This document shows, piece after piece, positions 22,495 through 30,067 of a DNA stretch of 34,713 nt. The DNA is from Mycobacterium colombiense (GTDB lineage: Bacteria > Actinomycetota > Actinomycetes > Mycobacteriales > Mycobacteriaceae), in the NCBI RefSeq assembly GCF_003284975.1, contig NZ_QMEU01000047.1, positions 1 through 34,713 on the forward strand, read 5' to 3'. The notes below the pieces were generated by a model, which did no database searches, was not told where the DNA came from, and saw only the letters and a list, made by a program, of their open reading frames with translations. How positions within the stretch are numbered: position 1 is the stretch's first letter; the number at the start of each line of letters is the position of its first letter. The position numbers and the translations under genes were made by a program.

Positions 22495-23412
22495 TCAACG
22501 CCATTGCCGTTCGATCGACTTGATCAGCGCGGTCAGCGTCGCGTTCACGGGCGCGGCAACGCCCACCCGAGCGCCCTGGCGTGGCACCGCGCCGTTGATG
22601 ACTTCGATCTCGCTGACCCGGCGCGCCTCGTGGTCCAGCAGCGCCGACGGTTTGGCGTCGGGCATTTGCGCGCCGAAGGCGCGAACGTGCTCGACCGCAT
22701 CGGTGACGGCGACGGCGATGCCCGACGCCCGCGCGACGGTCCACGCCTCGGTGGCGGCCGCCCGGCTGACCGGCGCCATGTCGGGATCGTCCATCACCTG
22801 TCCGACGGTCATGCCGGTGAGCGCGCACGGCGCGCTGTAGGCGGCGTTGCAGATCAGCTTCTCCCACTGCATGGCGGCGATGTCGGTGACCGCGGCCGCG
22901 TCGAATCCGGCCTCGGTCCAGGCCCGCGCGATCGTTTCGACGGTCGCGTGCGGCAGCGACGAGTACGCCCCGAACCGCATCGCCTTCATGGCGTTGTGGC
23001 GGACGTGGCCGGGGGCCACCGCCGCCGCGCCGAATCCGCTGGCGATGCCGACGGCGACCCGCTGGTCGCCGACGATGCCGGCCACGGTCTCCGCCGAGCC
23101 CAGCCCGTTCTGGATGGTCAGCACCGGTGTGCCCACACCCAGCATCGGAAGCGCTTGCTGGGCACCGGTTCTCACGTCGGCGGCCTTCACGGCGAGCACG
23201 ATCAGGTCCATCGCCTCGTCCGGCGCGGTGGTGCTGGCCCGCAGCGGCACCACCCGGTCGTAGCCGGGGCCGGTGACGCGCAGCCCGTGCCGGGCGATCC
23301 GATCGACGTTGGGCTGGTGGCGGTCAATGGCCAACACGTCGTTGCCCGCCGCGGCCAGTCTGGCCGCATAGATGGAGCCCATTGCGCCGCAGCCGATTAC
23401 CGCGATCTTCAT
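22495..23412 (-). CDS. 2-dehydropantoate 2-reductase (ApbA/PanE)-family oxidoreductase
   Basis: This 305-residue NAD(P)H-dependent enzyme has the Rossmann start MKIAVIGCGAMGSIYAARL, then DLIVLAVKAADV, LTIQNGLGSAE and the catalytic-lysine region WEKLICNAAYSAPCALTG. Members reduce ketopantoate to pantoate or act on related 2-oxoacids. Given the neighbouring acid-sugar dehydratase, a 2-oxo/2-hydroxyacid role is as likely as pantothenate synthesis, so I give no symbol. ATG 23412 has GGAG 7 bases upstream; GTG 23418 would be too close. It starts 14 bases after the enolase-superfamily gene, so the two form an operon not present here in M. tuberculosis. Confidence 0.87.
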   Translation of the reverse strand: MKIAVIGCGAMGSIYAARLAAAGNDVLAIDRHQPNVDRIARHGLRVTGPGYDRVVPLRASTTAPDEAMDLIVLAVKAADVRTGAQQALPMLGVGTPVLTIQNGLGSAETVAGIVGDQRVAVGIASGFGAAAVAPGHVRHNAMKAMRFGAYSSLPHATVETIARAWTEAGFDAAAVTDIAAMQWEKLICNAAYSAPCALTGMTVGQVMDDPDMAPVSRAAATEAWTVARASGIAVAVTDAVEHVRAFGAQMPDAKPSALLDHEARRVSEIEVINGAVPRQGARVGVAAPVNATLTALIKSIERQWR

Positions 23413-23426
23413 CCGCACTCTCCGTC

Positions 23427-24599
23427 TCAGGTGGTCAGCTCCGCGATCAATTCGGCCACGCCGGTCTTCTGCTCGAGCCCGAACCCCGCGGCGTCGCTCG
23501 GCGAGATCCGGCCCGCCGTCAGCGCGCAGGCATCGGGGTAGCCGCCGAACGGCGCGAACACGCCGGGGTAGGCCTCGCAGCCCCCCAGGCCCAGCCCGGC
23601 GGCGACGTGCAGGTTGATCAGGTGACCGCCGTGCGGGAACGCGCGGGCGCGGTCGAAGCCGTGGGCCGCCGCGACGTCGAGCATCCGGAGGTATTCGGTC
23701 AGACCGTAGCTCAGGCCCGGATCCATTTGGAAGACATCGTGATTGGGCCGCATCCCCCCGTAGCGCACCAGATTGGTCACGTCCGGCACCGAGAAGAGGT
23801 TCTCGCCGGTGGCCACCGCGCCGTCGTAGCAGTCGGTCACCGCCCGGTTCAGCGCGTAATCCAGGGGATCACCCGGCTCTTCGTACCAGCGCAGGCAGTA
23901 GGGGCCCAGCGCGGCCGCCCACCGGGTTGCCTCGTCGCGGTCGAACCGGCCGTTCGCGTCCACCGCGACCCGTCCGGCATCGCCGACGATGTCGATGACG
24001 GCCTCGATCCGCGCCAGGTCCTCCTTCAGCGGGGCGCCGCCGATCTTCATCTTGACCGCCTCATAGCCCGCGTCGAGGTACCCGCGCATTTCGCGGCGCA
24101 GCTGTTCGACCCCGCCGTGGGCGTAGTAGTAGCCGCCGGCGGCGTACACCGGCACCGACGCCGCGGGCGTTCGTCCGACGTGGCGGGCGATGGTCACGCA
24201 GGCCGGCTCGTCGCGCAGCTTGGCGTTCAGGTCCCAGCAGGCCAGTTCCAGCGCGGCCGCGGCCGCGGCCCGGTCCCCGTGACCGCCCGGCTTCTCGTCG
24301 GCGAGCGCACACGCCAGAACCGCGGCGGGATCCACCCATCCAGACCCGTCCAGCAGCTCGTCGGGGGAGGCCGCCAGCACCCGCGGGATCATCCGGTCGC
24401 GCAGGATCCCGCCCTGGGCGAATCGCCCGATCGAGTCGAAGGCCACGCCCGCCACCGGCCGCCCGCGCCGGACGGCATCGGTGATCACCGCGACCAGGGA
24501 CACCGTATGGCGGGAGAAGTCGACCACCGCGTTGGCGGGGCCGCCGCGCCGACCGCTGTCCAGGCCGACGGACCGTTCGATGATCGCCGTGATCCGCAT
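23427..24599 (-). CDS. Enolase-superfamily acid dehydratase, D-tartrate dehydratase-like
   Basis: This 390-residue mandelate racemase/muconate lactonizing-type enzyme shows all catalytic positions: Lys183/Lys185 in VKMKIGG, metal ligands Asp214 (VDANGR), Glu240 (WYEEPGD) and Glu266 (ATGENLF), and His323 in FPHGGH. These fall within one residue of the positions I recall for Bradyrhizobium D-tartrate dehydratase (Lys182/184, Asp213, Glu239, Glu265, His322), and the length is nearly equal. It should take a proton alpha to a carboxylate and expel water from a polyol acid. ATG 24599 follows AGGTG closely and starts the family N-terminus (MRITAIIE); the 23-residue extension to 24668 is unlike it. 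First gene of a two- or three-gene minus-strand unit. Confidence 0.85.
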   Translation of the reverse strand: MRITAIIERSVGLDSGRRGGPANAVVDFSRHTVSLVAVITDAVRRGRPVAGVAFDSIGRFAQGGILRDRMIPRVLAASPDELLDGSGWVDPAAVLACALADEKPGGHGDRAAAAAALELACWDLNAKLRDEPACVTIARHVGRTPAASVPVYAAGGYYYAHGGVEQLRREMRGYLDAGYEAVKMKIGGAPLKEDLARIEAVIDIVGDAGRVAVDANGRFDRDEATRWAAALGPYCLRWYEEPGDPLDYALNRAVTDCYDGAVATGENLFSVPDVTNLVRYGGMRPNHDVFQMDPGLSYGLTEYLRMLDVAAAHGFDRARAFPHGGHLINLHVAAGLGLGGCEAYPGVFAPFGGYPDACALTAGRISPSDAAGFGLEQKTGVAELIAELTT

Positions 24600-24663
24600 C
24601 ACCTGGTGGTCAAGCAGCCCGCGGCAGTCGCATACCGCTATCCAACTCGGGGCGCCCGGCCAG

Positions 24664-24701
24664 GACAACCCACCCGTCGGCGCGGGGACGGGTGGGTTGT
24701 C
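24664..24701. terminator. Strong hairpin, 15-bp perfect stem
   Basis: GACAACCCACCCGTC (24664-24678) and GACGGGTGGGTTGTC (24687-24701) are exact inverted complements around an 8-base loop. There is no U-run on either side. It looks like a mycobacterial intrinsic terminator, yet no intact gene ends here: the dehydratase gene starts to its left and runs away from it. It may end a lost gene, insulate the divergent units, or act as an operator. Confidence 0.6.
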
Positions 24702-24706
24702 GCCTC

Positions 24707-24892
24707 ATGGGGGAGGCAGCGGGTAACGAGGCCGCCCGGCGCGCCGAGGAGTCGCTGCGCAGGGGGAGGAGTTGTCTGCGGGAAAGGCCATCACCGAGGA
24801 CGACGTGCGGCGAGCCGCCGAGCACGCGCAGCGCTCCCAACGAGCGCGACCAGCTCGCGGCGCAGGAAGCCGGCGAGCAGGACGCCGATTAA
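24707..24892 (+). pseudogene. Broken small helical protein gene with two compensating frameshifts
   Basis: Frame 1 opens with MGEAAGNEAARRAEESLR and closes with NERDQLAAQEAGEQDAD and a stop. The middle of frame 1 is not protein-like. A frame one base earlier gives EELSAGKAITEDDVRRAAEH, then AQRSQ, a charged helix with GC-rich third positions. Joined, the three pieces form one Ala/Glu/Arg-rich helical protein of about 60 residues. This suggests two nearby indels of opposite sense, at about 24760-24772 and 24836-24850. Frame 1 is still open from end to end (62 codons including the stop), so an altered protein could be made. Family not recognised. Confidence 0.45.
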
Positions 24893-24930
24893 CCCGGCCA
24901 CCGGGGACCGCGCCGTCCTCCCATAGCACG

Positions 24931-24953
24931 TTCTGCTACACCCTGTAGTGGAA
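24931..24953. promoter_or_regulatory. 23-base interrupted dyad upstream of hemL
   Basis: The arms TTC..CTACA and TGTAG..GAA are symmetric about a CCC centre, 30 bases before the hemL start. The size and interrupted symmetry are like operators of dimeric helix-turn-helix repressors such as TetR types. No regulator gene is adjacent. Confidence 0.35.
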
Positions 24954-24983
24954 TGTCGCGCGCGGGCTGGGACACTGGTCGTC

Positions 24984-26333
24984 ATGGGAAGCAGTGACCA
25001 GGCAACCGCGCACGCCACCGGGGCCCGCCGGGCTACGGCGGCGTCGGCCCGGTTGTTCGAGGATGCCTGCGCCGTCATTCCCGGTGGGGTGAACTCGCCG
25101 GTCCGCGCGTTCACCGCCGTGGGCGGGACGCCGCCGTTCATCACCGAGGCGCGCGGCTGCCTGCTGACCGACGCCGACGGCAACCGCTACGTGGACCTGG
25201 TCTGCTCGTGGGGGCCGATGATCCTGGGACACGCCCACCCGGCCGTCGTCGAGGCGGTGGCCAAGGCGGCCGCGTCGGGCCTGTCGTTCGGGGCGCCCAC
25301 CCCGGCCGAGAGTGAGCTGGCCGCCGAGATGATCGCGCGGGTGGCACCGGTCGAACGGGTCCGGCTGGTCAACTCCGGTACCGAGGCCACCATGAGCGCG
25401 GTGCGGTTGGCCCGTGGCTTCACCGGCCGGGCCAAGGTGGTCAAGTTCTCCGGTTGCTACCACGGCCACGTCGACGCCTTGCTGGCTGACGCGGGCTCCG
25501 GGGTGGCGACGCTGGGCCTGCCGTCCTCGCCCGGAGTCACCGGTGCGACGGCGGCCGACACGATCGTGTTGCCCTACAACGACATCGACGCCGTGCGGCA
25601 GACCTTCGCCCGGTTCGGCGACCAGATCGCGGCGGTGATCACCGAGGCCAGCCCCGGCAACATGGGCGTGGTCCCGCCCGCGCCCGGCTACAACGCGGCG
25701 TTGCGCGCGATCACCGCCGAGCACGGCGCGCTGATGATCATTGACGAGGTGATGACCGGCTTCCGGGTCAGCCGAAGTGGTTGGTATGGAATCGATCCCG
25801 TCGACGCCGACCTGTTCACCTTCGGCAAGGTGATGAGCGGCGGGCTGCCGGCCGCCGCGTTCGGCGGTCGCGCCGACGTGATGGAGCGCCTCGCCCCGCT
25901 GGGCCCGGTCTATCAGGCCGGCACGTTGTCGGGTAACCCGGTGGCGATGGCCGCCGGACTGGCCACGCTGCGCAACGCCGACGCCGCCGCCTACGCGACG
26001 CTGGACGTCAACGCCGACCGCCTGGCCGGCCTGTTCTCCGATGCGCTCACGAATGCTGGTGTGGCACACCAGATTCCGCGTGCCGGCAACATGCTCAGCG
26101 TGTTCTTCTCCGAGACGCCGGTGACGGACTTCGCGTCCGCGCGGGCCACCCAGACGTGGCGCTATCCGCCGTTCTTCCATGCGCTGCTGGACGCGGGCGT
26201 GTACCCGCCGTGCAGCGCCTTCGAGGCCTGGTTCGTCTCAACCGCGCTGGACGACGCCGCGTTCGACCGCATCGCGAACGCCCTGCCCGCCGCGGCCAGG
26301 GCCGCCGCGCACGCCGAGGGAGGCAAGTCCTGA
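24984..26333 (+). CDS. hemL: Glutamate-1-semialdehyde 2,1-aminomutase
   Basis: HemL converts the glutamate-1-semialdehyde made by HemA into 5-aminolevulinate, using pyridoxal/pyridoxamine phosphate. The 449-residue fold-type I protein shows FEDACAVIPGGVNSPVRAF, the cofactor loop NSGTEATMSAVRLAR, YHGHVDALLADAGSG, the Asp of IIDEVMTGFR, and the Schiff-base lysine Lys282 in FTFGKVMSGG. ATG 24984 begins MGSSDQAT like the M. tuberculosis protein; the ATG at 24948 is less likely. The stop overlaps the next ATG by one base (TGATG), so hemL leads a coupled run through the cytochrome c maturation genes. Confidence 0.98.
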   Translation: MGSSDQATAHATGARRATAASARLFEDACAVIPGGVNSPVRAFTAVGGTPPFITEARGCLLTDADGNRYVDLVCSWGPMILGHAHPAVVEAVAKAAASGLSFGAPTPAESELAAEMIARVAPVERVRLVNSGTEATMSAVRLARGFTGRAKVVKFSGCYHGHVDALLADAGSGVATLGLPSSPGVTGATAADTIVLPYNDIDAVRQTFARFGDQIAAVITEASPGNMGVVPPAPGYNAALRAITAEHGALMIIDEVMTGFRVSRSGWYGIDPVDADLFTFGKVMSGGLPAAAFGGRADVMERLAPLGPVYQAGTLSGNPVAMAAGLATLRNADAAAYATLDVNADRLAGLFSDALTNAGVAHQIPRAGNMLSVFFSETPVTDFASARATQTWRYPPFFHALLDAGVYPPCSAFEAWFVSTALDDAAFDRIANALPAAARAAAHAEGGKS

Positions 26334-26941
26334 TGGCCGAGCAGACCCGGGTGCACGTCGTGCGGCACGGCGAGGTGTACAACCCGAGCGGCATCCTCTA
26401 TGGCCGTCTACCCGGATTCCACCTCTCCGGCAACGGCCGCGCGCAGGCGGCCGCGGTGGCCGACGCGCTGGCGCACCGCGACATCGTCGCGGTGATCGCC
26501 TCGCCGCTGCAACGGGCCCAGGAGACCGCCGCCCCCATCGCCGCCAAGCACGGGCTGGCCGTGGACACCGACCCGGATTTGATCGAATCGGCGAACTACT
26601 TCGAAGGCCGCCGCGTCAGCCCCGGCGACGGCGCCTGGCGCGACCCGCGGGTGTGGTGGCAGCTGCGCAACCCGTTCCGCCCGTCCTGGGGTGAGCCGTA
26701 CGCCGAGATCGCGGCCCGGATGCAGACGGCGGTGGACAAGGCCCGCGCCCGCGGGGCCGGCCACGAGGTGGTGTGCGTCAGCCACCAACTTCCGGTGTGG
26801 ACGCTGCGGCTGCACGTGACCGGCCAGCGGCTGTGGCACGACCCGCGACGGCGGCAGTGCGGGCTCGCGTCGGTGACCACCCTGGTCTACGACGGCGACC
26901 GGCTGGCCGAGGTCGAGTACTGCGAACCGGCGGCGTCTTGA
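26333..26941 (+). CDS. Phosphoglycerate mutase-like histidine phosphatase (Rv0525)
   Basis: This 202-residue protein is of the histidine phosphatase superfamily. The catalytic phospho-histidine lies in VHVVRHGEVYNP at about residue 12. IASPLQRAQETAAPIA, the acid-base glutamate region, and a second histidine in EVVCVSHQLPVW follow. The true substrate is unknown; mutase activity is not implied by the fold. ATG 26333 shares a base with the hemL stop, with GGGAGG upstream. The length equals that remembered for Rv0525. The stop overlaps the TTG start of the next gene, so it is coupled on both sides in the heme/cytochrome c operon. Confidence 0.93.
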   Translation: MAEQTRVHVVRHGEVYNPSGILYGRLPGFHLSGNGRAQAAAVADALAHRDIVAVIASPLQRAQETAAPIAAKHGLAVDTDPDLIESANYFEGRRVSPGDGAWRDPRVWWQLRNPFRPSWGEPYAEIAARMQTAVDKARARGAGHEVVCVSHQLPVWTLRLHVTGQRLWHDPRRRQCGLASVTTLVYDGDRLAEVEYCEPAAS

Positions 26942-27582
26942 TCAGCTGGATACGACGGGCGATGGCCGGGGCCGTGCTGGTGGCGCTGGTCCCCGGCCTG
27001 CTTGGCTGCTCCGCCGGGCACGACGCCGTCGCGCAGGGCGGCACCTTCGAATTCGTCTCGCCGGGCGGCAAGACCGACATCTACTACGACCCGCCGTCCA
27101 GCCGCGGGCGCCCCGGACCGCTGTCCGGGCCCGATCTGGCCGACCCCGCGCACACGCTGTCGCTGGACGACCCCATCTTCGCGGACCGGGTCGTGGTCAT
27201 CAACGTCTGGGGGCAGTGGTGCGGGCCGTGCCGCGCCGAGGTCACCCAGCTGCAGCAGGTGTATGACGCCACCCGCGGCGCCGGGGTGTCTTTTCTCGGC
27301 ATCGACGTCCGGGACAACAACCGGCAGGCCGCGCTGGACTTCGTCAACGACCGGCAGGTGACGTTCCCGTCCATCTACGACCCGGCGATGCGCACCCTGA
27401 TCGCGTTCGGCGGCAGATACCCCACCACCGTGATCCCGTCCACGCTGGTGCTGGACCGCCAGCACCGCGTCGCGGCGGTTTTCCTGCGCGAACTGCTGGC
27501 GACCGACCTGCGGCCGGTGGTGCAGCGGCTGGCCGGCGAGGATGCGTCCAGCCCGGTCAAGGCGGGGCCGGCGCAGCGATGA
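26938..27582 (+). CDS. Thioredoxin-like (TlpA/ResA-type) lipoprotein
   Basis: This 214-residue exported protein has a signal peptide (ISWIRRAMAGAVLVALVPG) ending in the lipobox LLGC, so it is predicted to be lipid-anchored on the outer face of the membrane. The thioredoxin active site is WGQWCGPCRAEV, followed by SFLGIDVRDN and the cis-proline region VIPSTLVLD. It probably reduces apocytochrome c cysteines for heme attachment, fed by CcdA next door. TTG 26938 (in TTGA with the previous stop) is chosen because it keeps the positively charged start of the signal; ATG 26962 would remove the arginines. Matches Rv0526. Confidence 0.93.
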   Translation: MISWIRRAMAGAVLVALVPGLLGCSAGHDAVAQGGTFEFVSPGGKTDIYYDPPSSRGRPGPLSGPDLADPAHTLSLDDPIFADRVVVINVWGQWCGPCRAEVTQLQQVYDATRGAGVSFLGIDVRDNNRQAALDFVNDRQVTFPSIYDPAMRTLIAFGGRYPTTVIPSTLVLDRQHRVAAVFLRELLATDLRPVVQRLAGEDASSPVKAGPAQR

Positions 27583-28370
27583 CCGGACTCACCCAGATCG
27601 CCGCCGCGGGACCGCTTCTGGTGGCCCTCGGTGTGTGCCTGCTGGCCGGGCTGGTGTCCTTCGCCTCGCCGTGCGTGGTGCCGCTGGTGCCGGGCTACCT
27701 GTCTTACCTGGCCGCGGTGGTCGGGGTCGACGAACAGCCGCTGGAGGGTGCGCACTGTGCCGTTGCGCGGCCCGCGAGGTCCGCCCGATTGCGGGTCGCG
27801 GGGTCCGCGGCGTTGTTCGTCGCCGGGTTCACCACGGTGTTCGTGCTCGGCACCGTCGCCGTCCTCGGCATGACGACCACGCTGATCACCAACCAACTGG
27901 TGCTGCAGCGGGCCGGGGGAGTGCTGACCATCGTCATGGGCCTGGTGTTCGTGGGCCTCATCCCGGCCCTGCAACGCCAGGCCCGGTTCAGCCCGCGGCA
28001 ACTGACGACGGTTGCCGGCGCGCCGCTGCTGGGCGCGGTCTTCGCGTTGGGCTGGACGCCCTGCCTCGGCCCGACGCTGGCCGGCGTGATCACCGTGGCC
28101 TCGGCCACCGACGGCGCCAGCGTGGCGCGCGGAATCGTGTTGGTGATCGCCTACTGCCTGGGGCTGGGCATCCCGTTCGTGCTGCTGGCATTCGGCTCGG
28201 CGGGCGCGGTCGGCGGGCTGAGCTGGCTGCGCCGGCACACCCGGGCCATCCAGATCTTGGGCGGTGTCCTGCTGATCACCGTCGGGGCGCTGCTGGTGAG
28301 CGGGGTGTGGAACGACTTCGTCTCCTGGCTGCGCGACGCGTTCGTCTCCGACGTCAGGTTGCCGATTTGA
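27579..28370 (+). CDS. ccdA: Cytochrome c biogenesis thiol transporter CcdA
   Basis: This 263-residue membrane protein has six to seven helices. The paired cysteines that pass electrons across the membrane are in SFASPCVVPLVPGYLSYLA and LGWTPCLGPTL. It should carry reducing power from cytoplasmic thioredoxin to the neighbouring thioredoxin-like lipoprotein in system II cytochrome c maturation. The ATG overlaps the previous stop (ATGA). The next gene starts at TTG in TTGA at this gene's stop. It corresponds to Rv0527 (named ccsA in M. tuberculosis). A longer loop after helix 1 (about residues 50-68) is basic and variable. Confidence 0.95.
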   Translation: MTGLTQIAAAGPLLVALGVCLLAGLVSFASPCVVPLVPGYLSYLAAVVGVDEQPLEGAHCAVARPARSARLRVAGSAALFVAGFTTVFVLGTVAVLGMTTTLITNQLVLQRAGGVLTIVMGLVFVGLIPALQRQARFSPRQLTTVAGAPLLGAVFALGWTPCLGPTLAGVITVASATDGASVARGIVLVIAYCLGLGIPFVLLAFGSAGAVGGLSWLRRHTRAIQILGGVLLITVGALLVSGVWNDFVSWLRDAFVSDVRLPI

Positions 28371-30067
28371 GGCGCGTGCTGGCAGGGCTTGTTCAAAAGG
28401 GCCGCAACACCTGGCGCGCGCTGACCTCGATGGGCACCGCGCTGGTGCTGTTGTTCCTGCTCGCCCTCGGCGCGATCCCGGGGGCACTGCTGCCCCAGCG
28501 CAACCTCAACGCCGGCAAGGTGGACGACTACCTCAAGGCGCACCCGGTGATCGGCCCGTGGCTGGATCGGTTGCAGGCCTTCAACGTCTTCTCCAGCTTC
28601 TGGTTCACCGCCATCTACGTGCTGCTGTTCGTGTCCCTGGTCGGCTGCCTCACCCCGCGGATGATCGAGCACGTCCGCAGCCTGCGGTCCACCCCGGTGG
28701 CCGCCCCGCGCAACCTGTCCCGGCTGCCCAAGTACTCGCACCGGCAGATCCAGGCCGGCGCCGAGGAGCTGAACGCCCTGGCCAACACCCTGGCCGGGCG
28801 GCTGCGCGGCTGGCGCACCGCCATCCGGCACCGGGACGCCGGAGACGCGGCCGGCCCGGACGCCGTCAGAGAAACAGTGGAAGTGTCCGCCGAAAGGGGC
28901 TACCTGCGCGAATTCGGCAACATCGTCTTCCACTTCTCGTTGCTGGGGCTGCTGGTCGCGGTGGCCGTCGGCAAGCTGTTCGGCTACGAGGGCAACGTCA
29001 TCGTCATCGCCGACGGCGGACCCGGCTTCTGCTCGGCCTCGCCGGCCGCGTTCGACTCGTTCCGGGCCGGCAACACCGTCGACGGCACCTCGCTACACCC
29101 GCTGTGCATCCGGGTCGACGACTTCACGGCGCACTACCTGCCCTCGGGGCAGGCCACCTCGTTCGCCGCGCACATCGACTACCAGTCCGGCGACGACCTG
29201 AGCGCCAACCGCTGGCGCCCTTACCAGCTGGAGGTCAACCACCCGCTGCGGCTCGGCGGGGACCGGGTGTACCTGCAGGGGCACGGCTACGCGCCCACCT
29301 TCAGCGTCACCTTCCCGGACGGGCAGATCCGCTCGGCGACCGTGCAGTGGCGGCCCGACAACCCGCAGACCCTGCTCTCGTCGGGCGTGGTGCGCATCGA
29401 CCCGCCCGCCGGCAGCTATCCCAACGCCGCCGAACGCCGCAACCACGAGATCGCCATCCAGGGTCTCCTAGCGCCGACCGAGCAGCTGGACGGCACGCTG
29501 CTGTCGTCGCGCTTTCCGGCCCTGGACGCCCCGGCGGTGGCCGTCGACATCTACCGCGGCGACACCGGGCTGGACACCGGGCGGCCCCAGTCGCTGTTCA
29601 CCCTGGACCCCCGCCTGATCGAGCAGCACCGCTTGACCAAGGAGAAGCGGGTCAATCTGCGTGCGGGACAGTCGGTCCGGATCGACCAGGGGCCGGCGGC
29701 GGGCACGGTGATCCGCTTCGACGGGGCCGTGCCATTCGTCAACCTGCAGGTCTCGCACGACCCTGGCCAGACCTGGGTGCTCGTCTTCGCCATCACGATG
29801 ATGGGCGGGCTGGTGGTGTCGCTGCTGGTGCGCCGCCGCAGGGTGTGGGTCCGTCTGACGCCCGACGCCGGCGGGTCGCCCGGTACGGTGAACGTCGAAC
29901 TGGGTGGCCTGGCGCGCACCGACAACTCCGGTTGGGGCGACGAGTTCGAGCGACTGTCCGATCGGTTGTCCCCCGCAAGCGGGTGGTACCCCCGGACCGG
30001 GCTGGGAGCCCCCGGCGACGCGACACCCGCAGCGTCCAAAAGGAGTTCAGAGGTGGACGTCAAATGA
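28367..30067 (+). CDS. resB: ResB-like cytochrome c assembly protein
   Basis: This 566-residue protein has the ResB layout. Membrane helices at about 22-40 and 80-100 include SMGTALVLLFLLALGAIPG and FWFTAIYVLLFVSLVGC. A third lies near 190 (IVFHFSLLGLLVAVAVGKLFG), followed by a large extracytoplasmic domain and a last helix near 475 (VLVFAITMMGGLVVSLLV) with a basic tail. ResB and CcsB form the system II heme delivery/ligation complex. TTG 28367 overlaps the ccdA stop as TTGA and is in frame with family similarity; GTG 28376 is an alternative. It is longer than remembered Rv0528 because of extra residues at about 125-165 and at the C-terminus. Confidence 0.93.
   Translation: MRRVLAGLVQKGRNTWRALTSMGTALVLLFLLALGAIPGALLPQRNLNAGKVDDYLKAHPVIGPWLDRLQAFNVFSSFWFTAIYVLLFVSLVGCLTPRMIEHVRSLRSTPVAAPRNLSRLPKYSHRQIQAGAEELNALANTLAGRLRGWRTAIRHRDAGDAAGPDAVRETVEVSAERGYLREFGNIVFHFSLLGLLVAVAVGKLFGYEGNVIVIADGGPGFCSASPAAFDSFRAGNTVDGTSLHPLCIRVDDFTAHYLPSGQATSFAAHIDYQSGDDLSANRWRPYQLEVNHPLRLGGDRVYLQGHGYAPTFSVTFPDGQIRSATVQWRPDNPQTLLSSGVVRIDPPAGSYPNAAERRNHEIAIQGLLAPTEQLDGTLLSSRFPALDAPAVAVDIYRGDTGLDTGRPQSLFTLDPRLIEQHRLTKEKRVNLRAGQSVRIDQGPAAGTVIRFDGAVPFVNLQVSHDPGQTWVLVFAITMMGGLVVSLLVRRRRVWVRLTPDAGGSPGTVNVELGGLARTDNSGWGDEFERLSDRLSPASGWYPRTGLGAPGDATPAASKRSSEVDVK

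Noticed and set aside
23382..24926. Plus-strand open frame of 514 codons
   Set aside because: Antisense of the dehydratase-like gene plus the intergenic region; no recognisable family.
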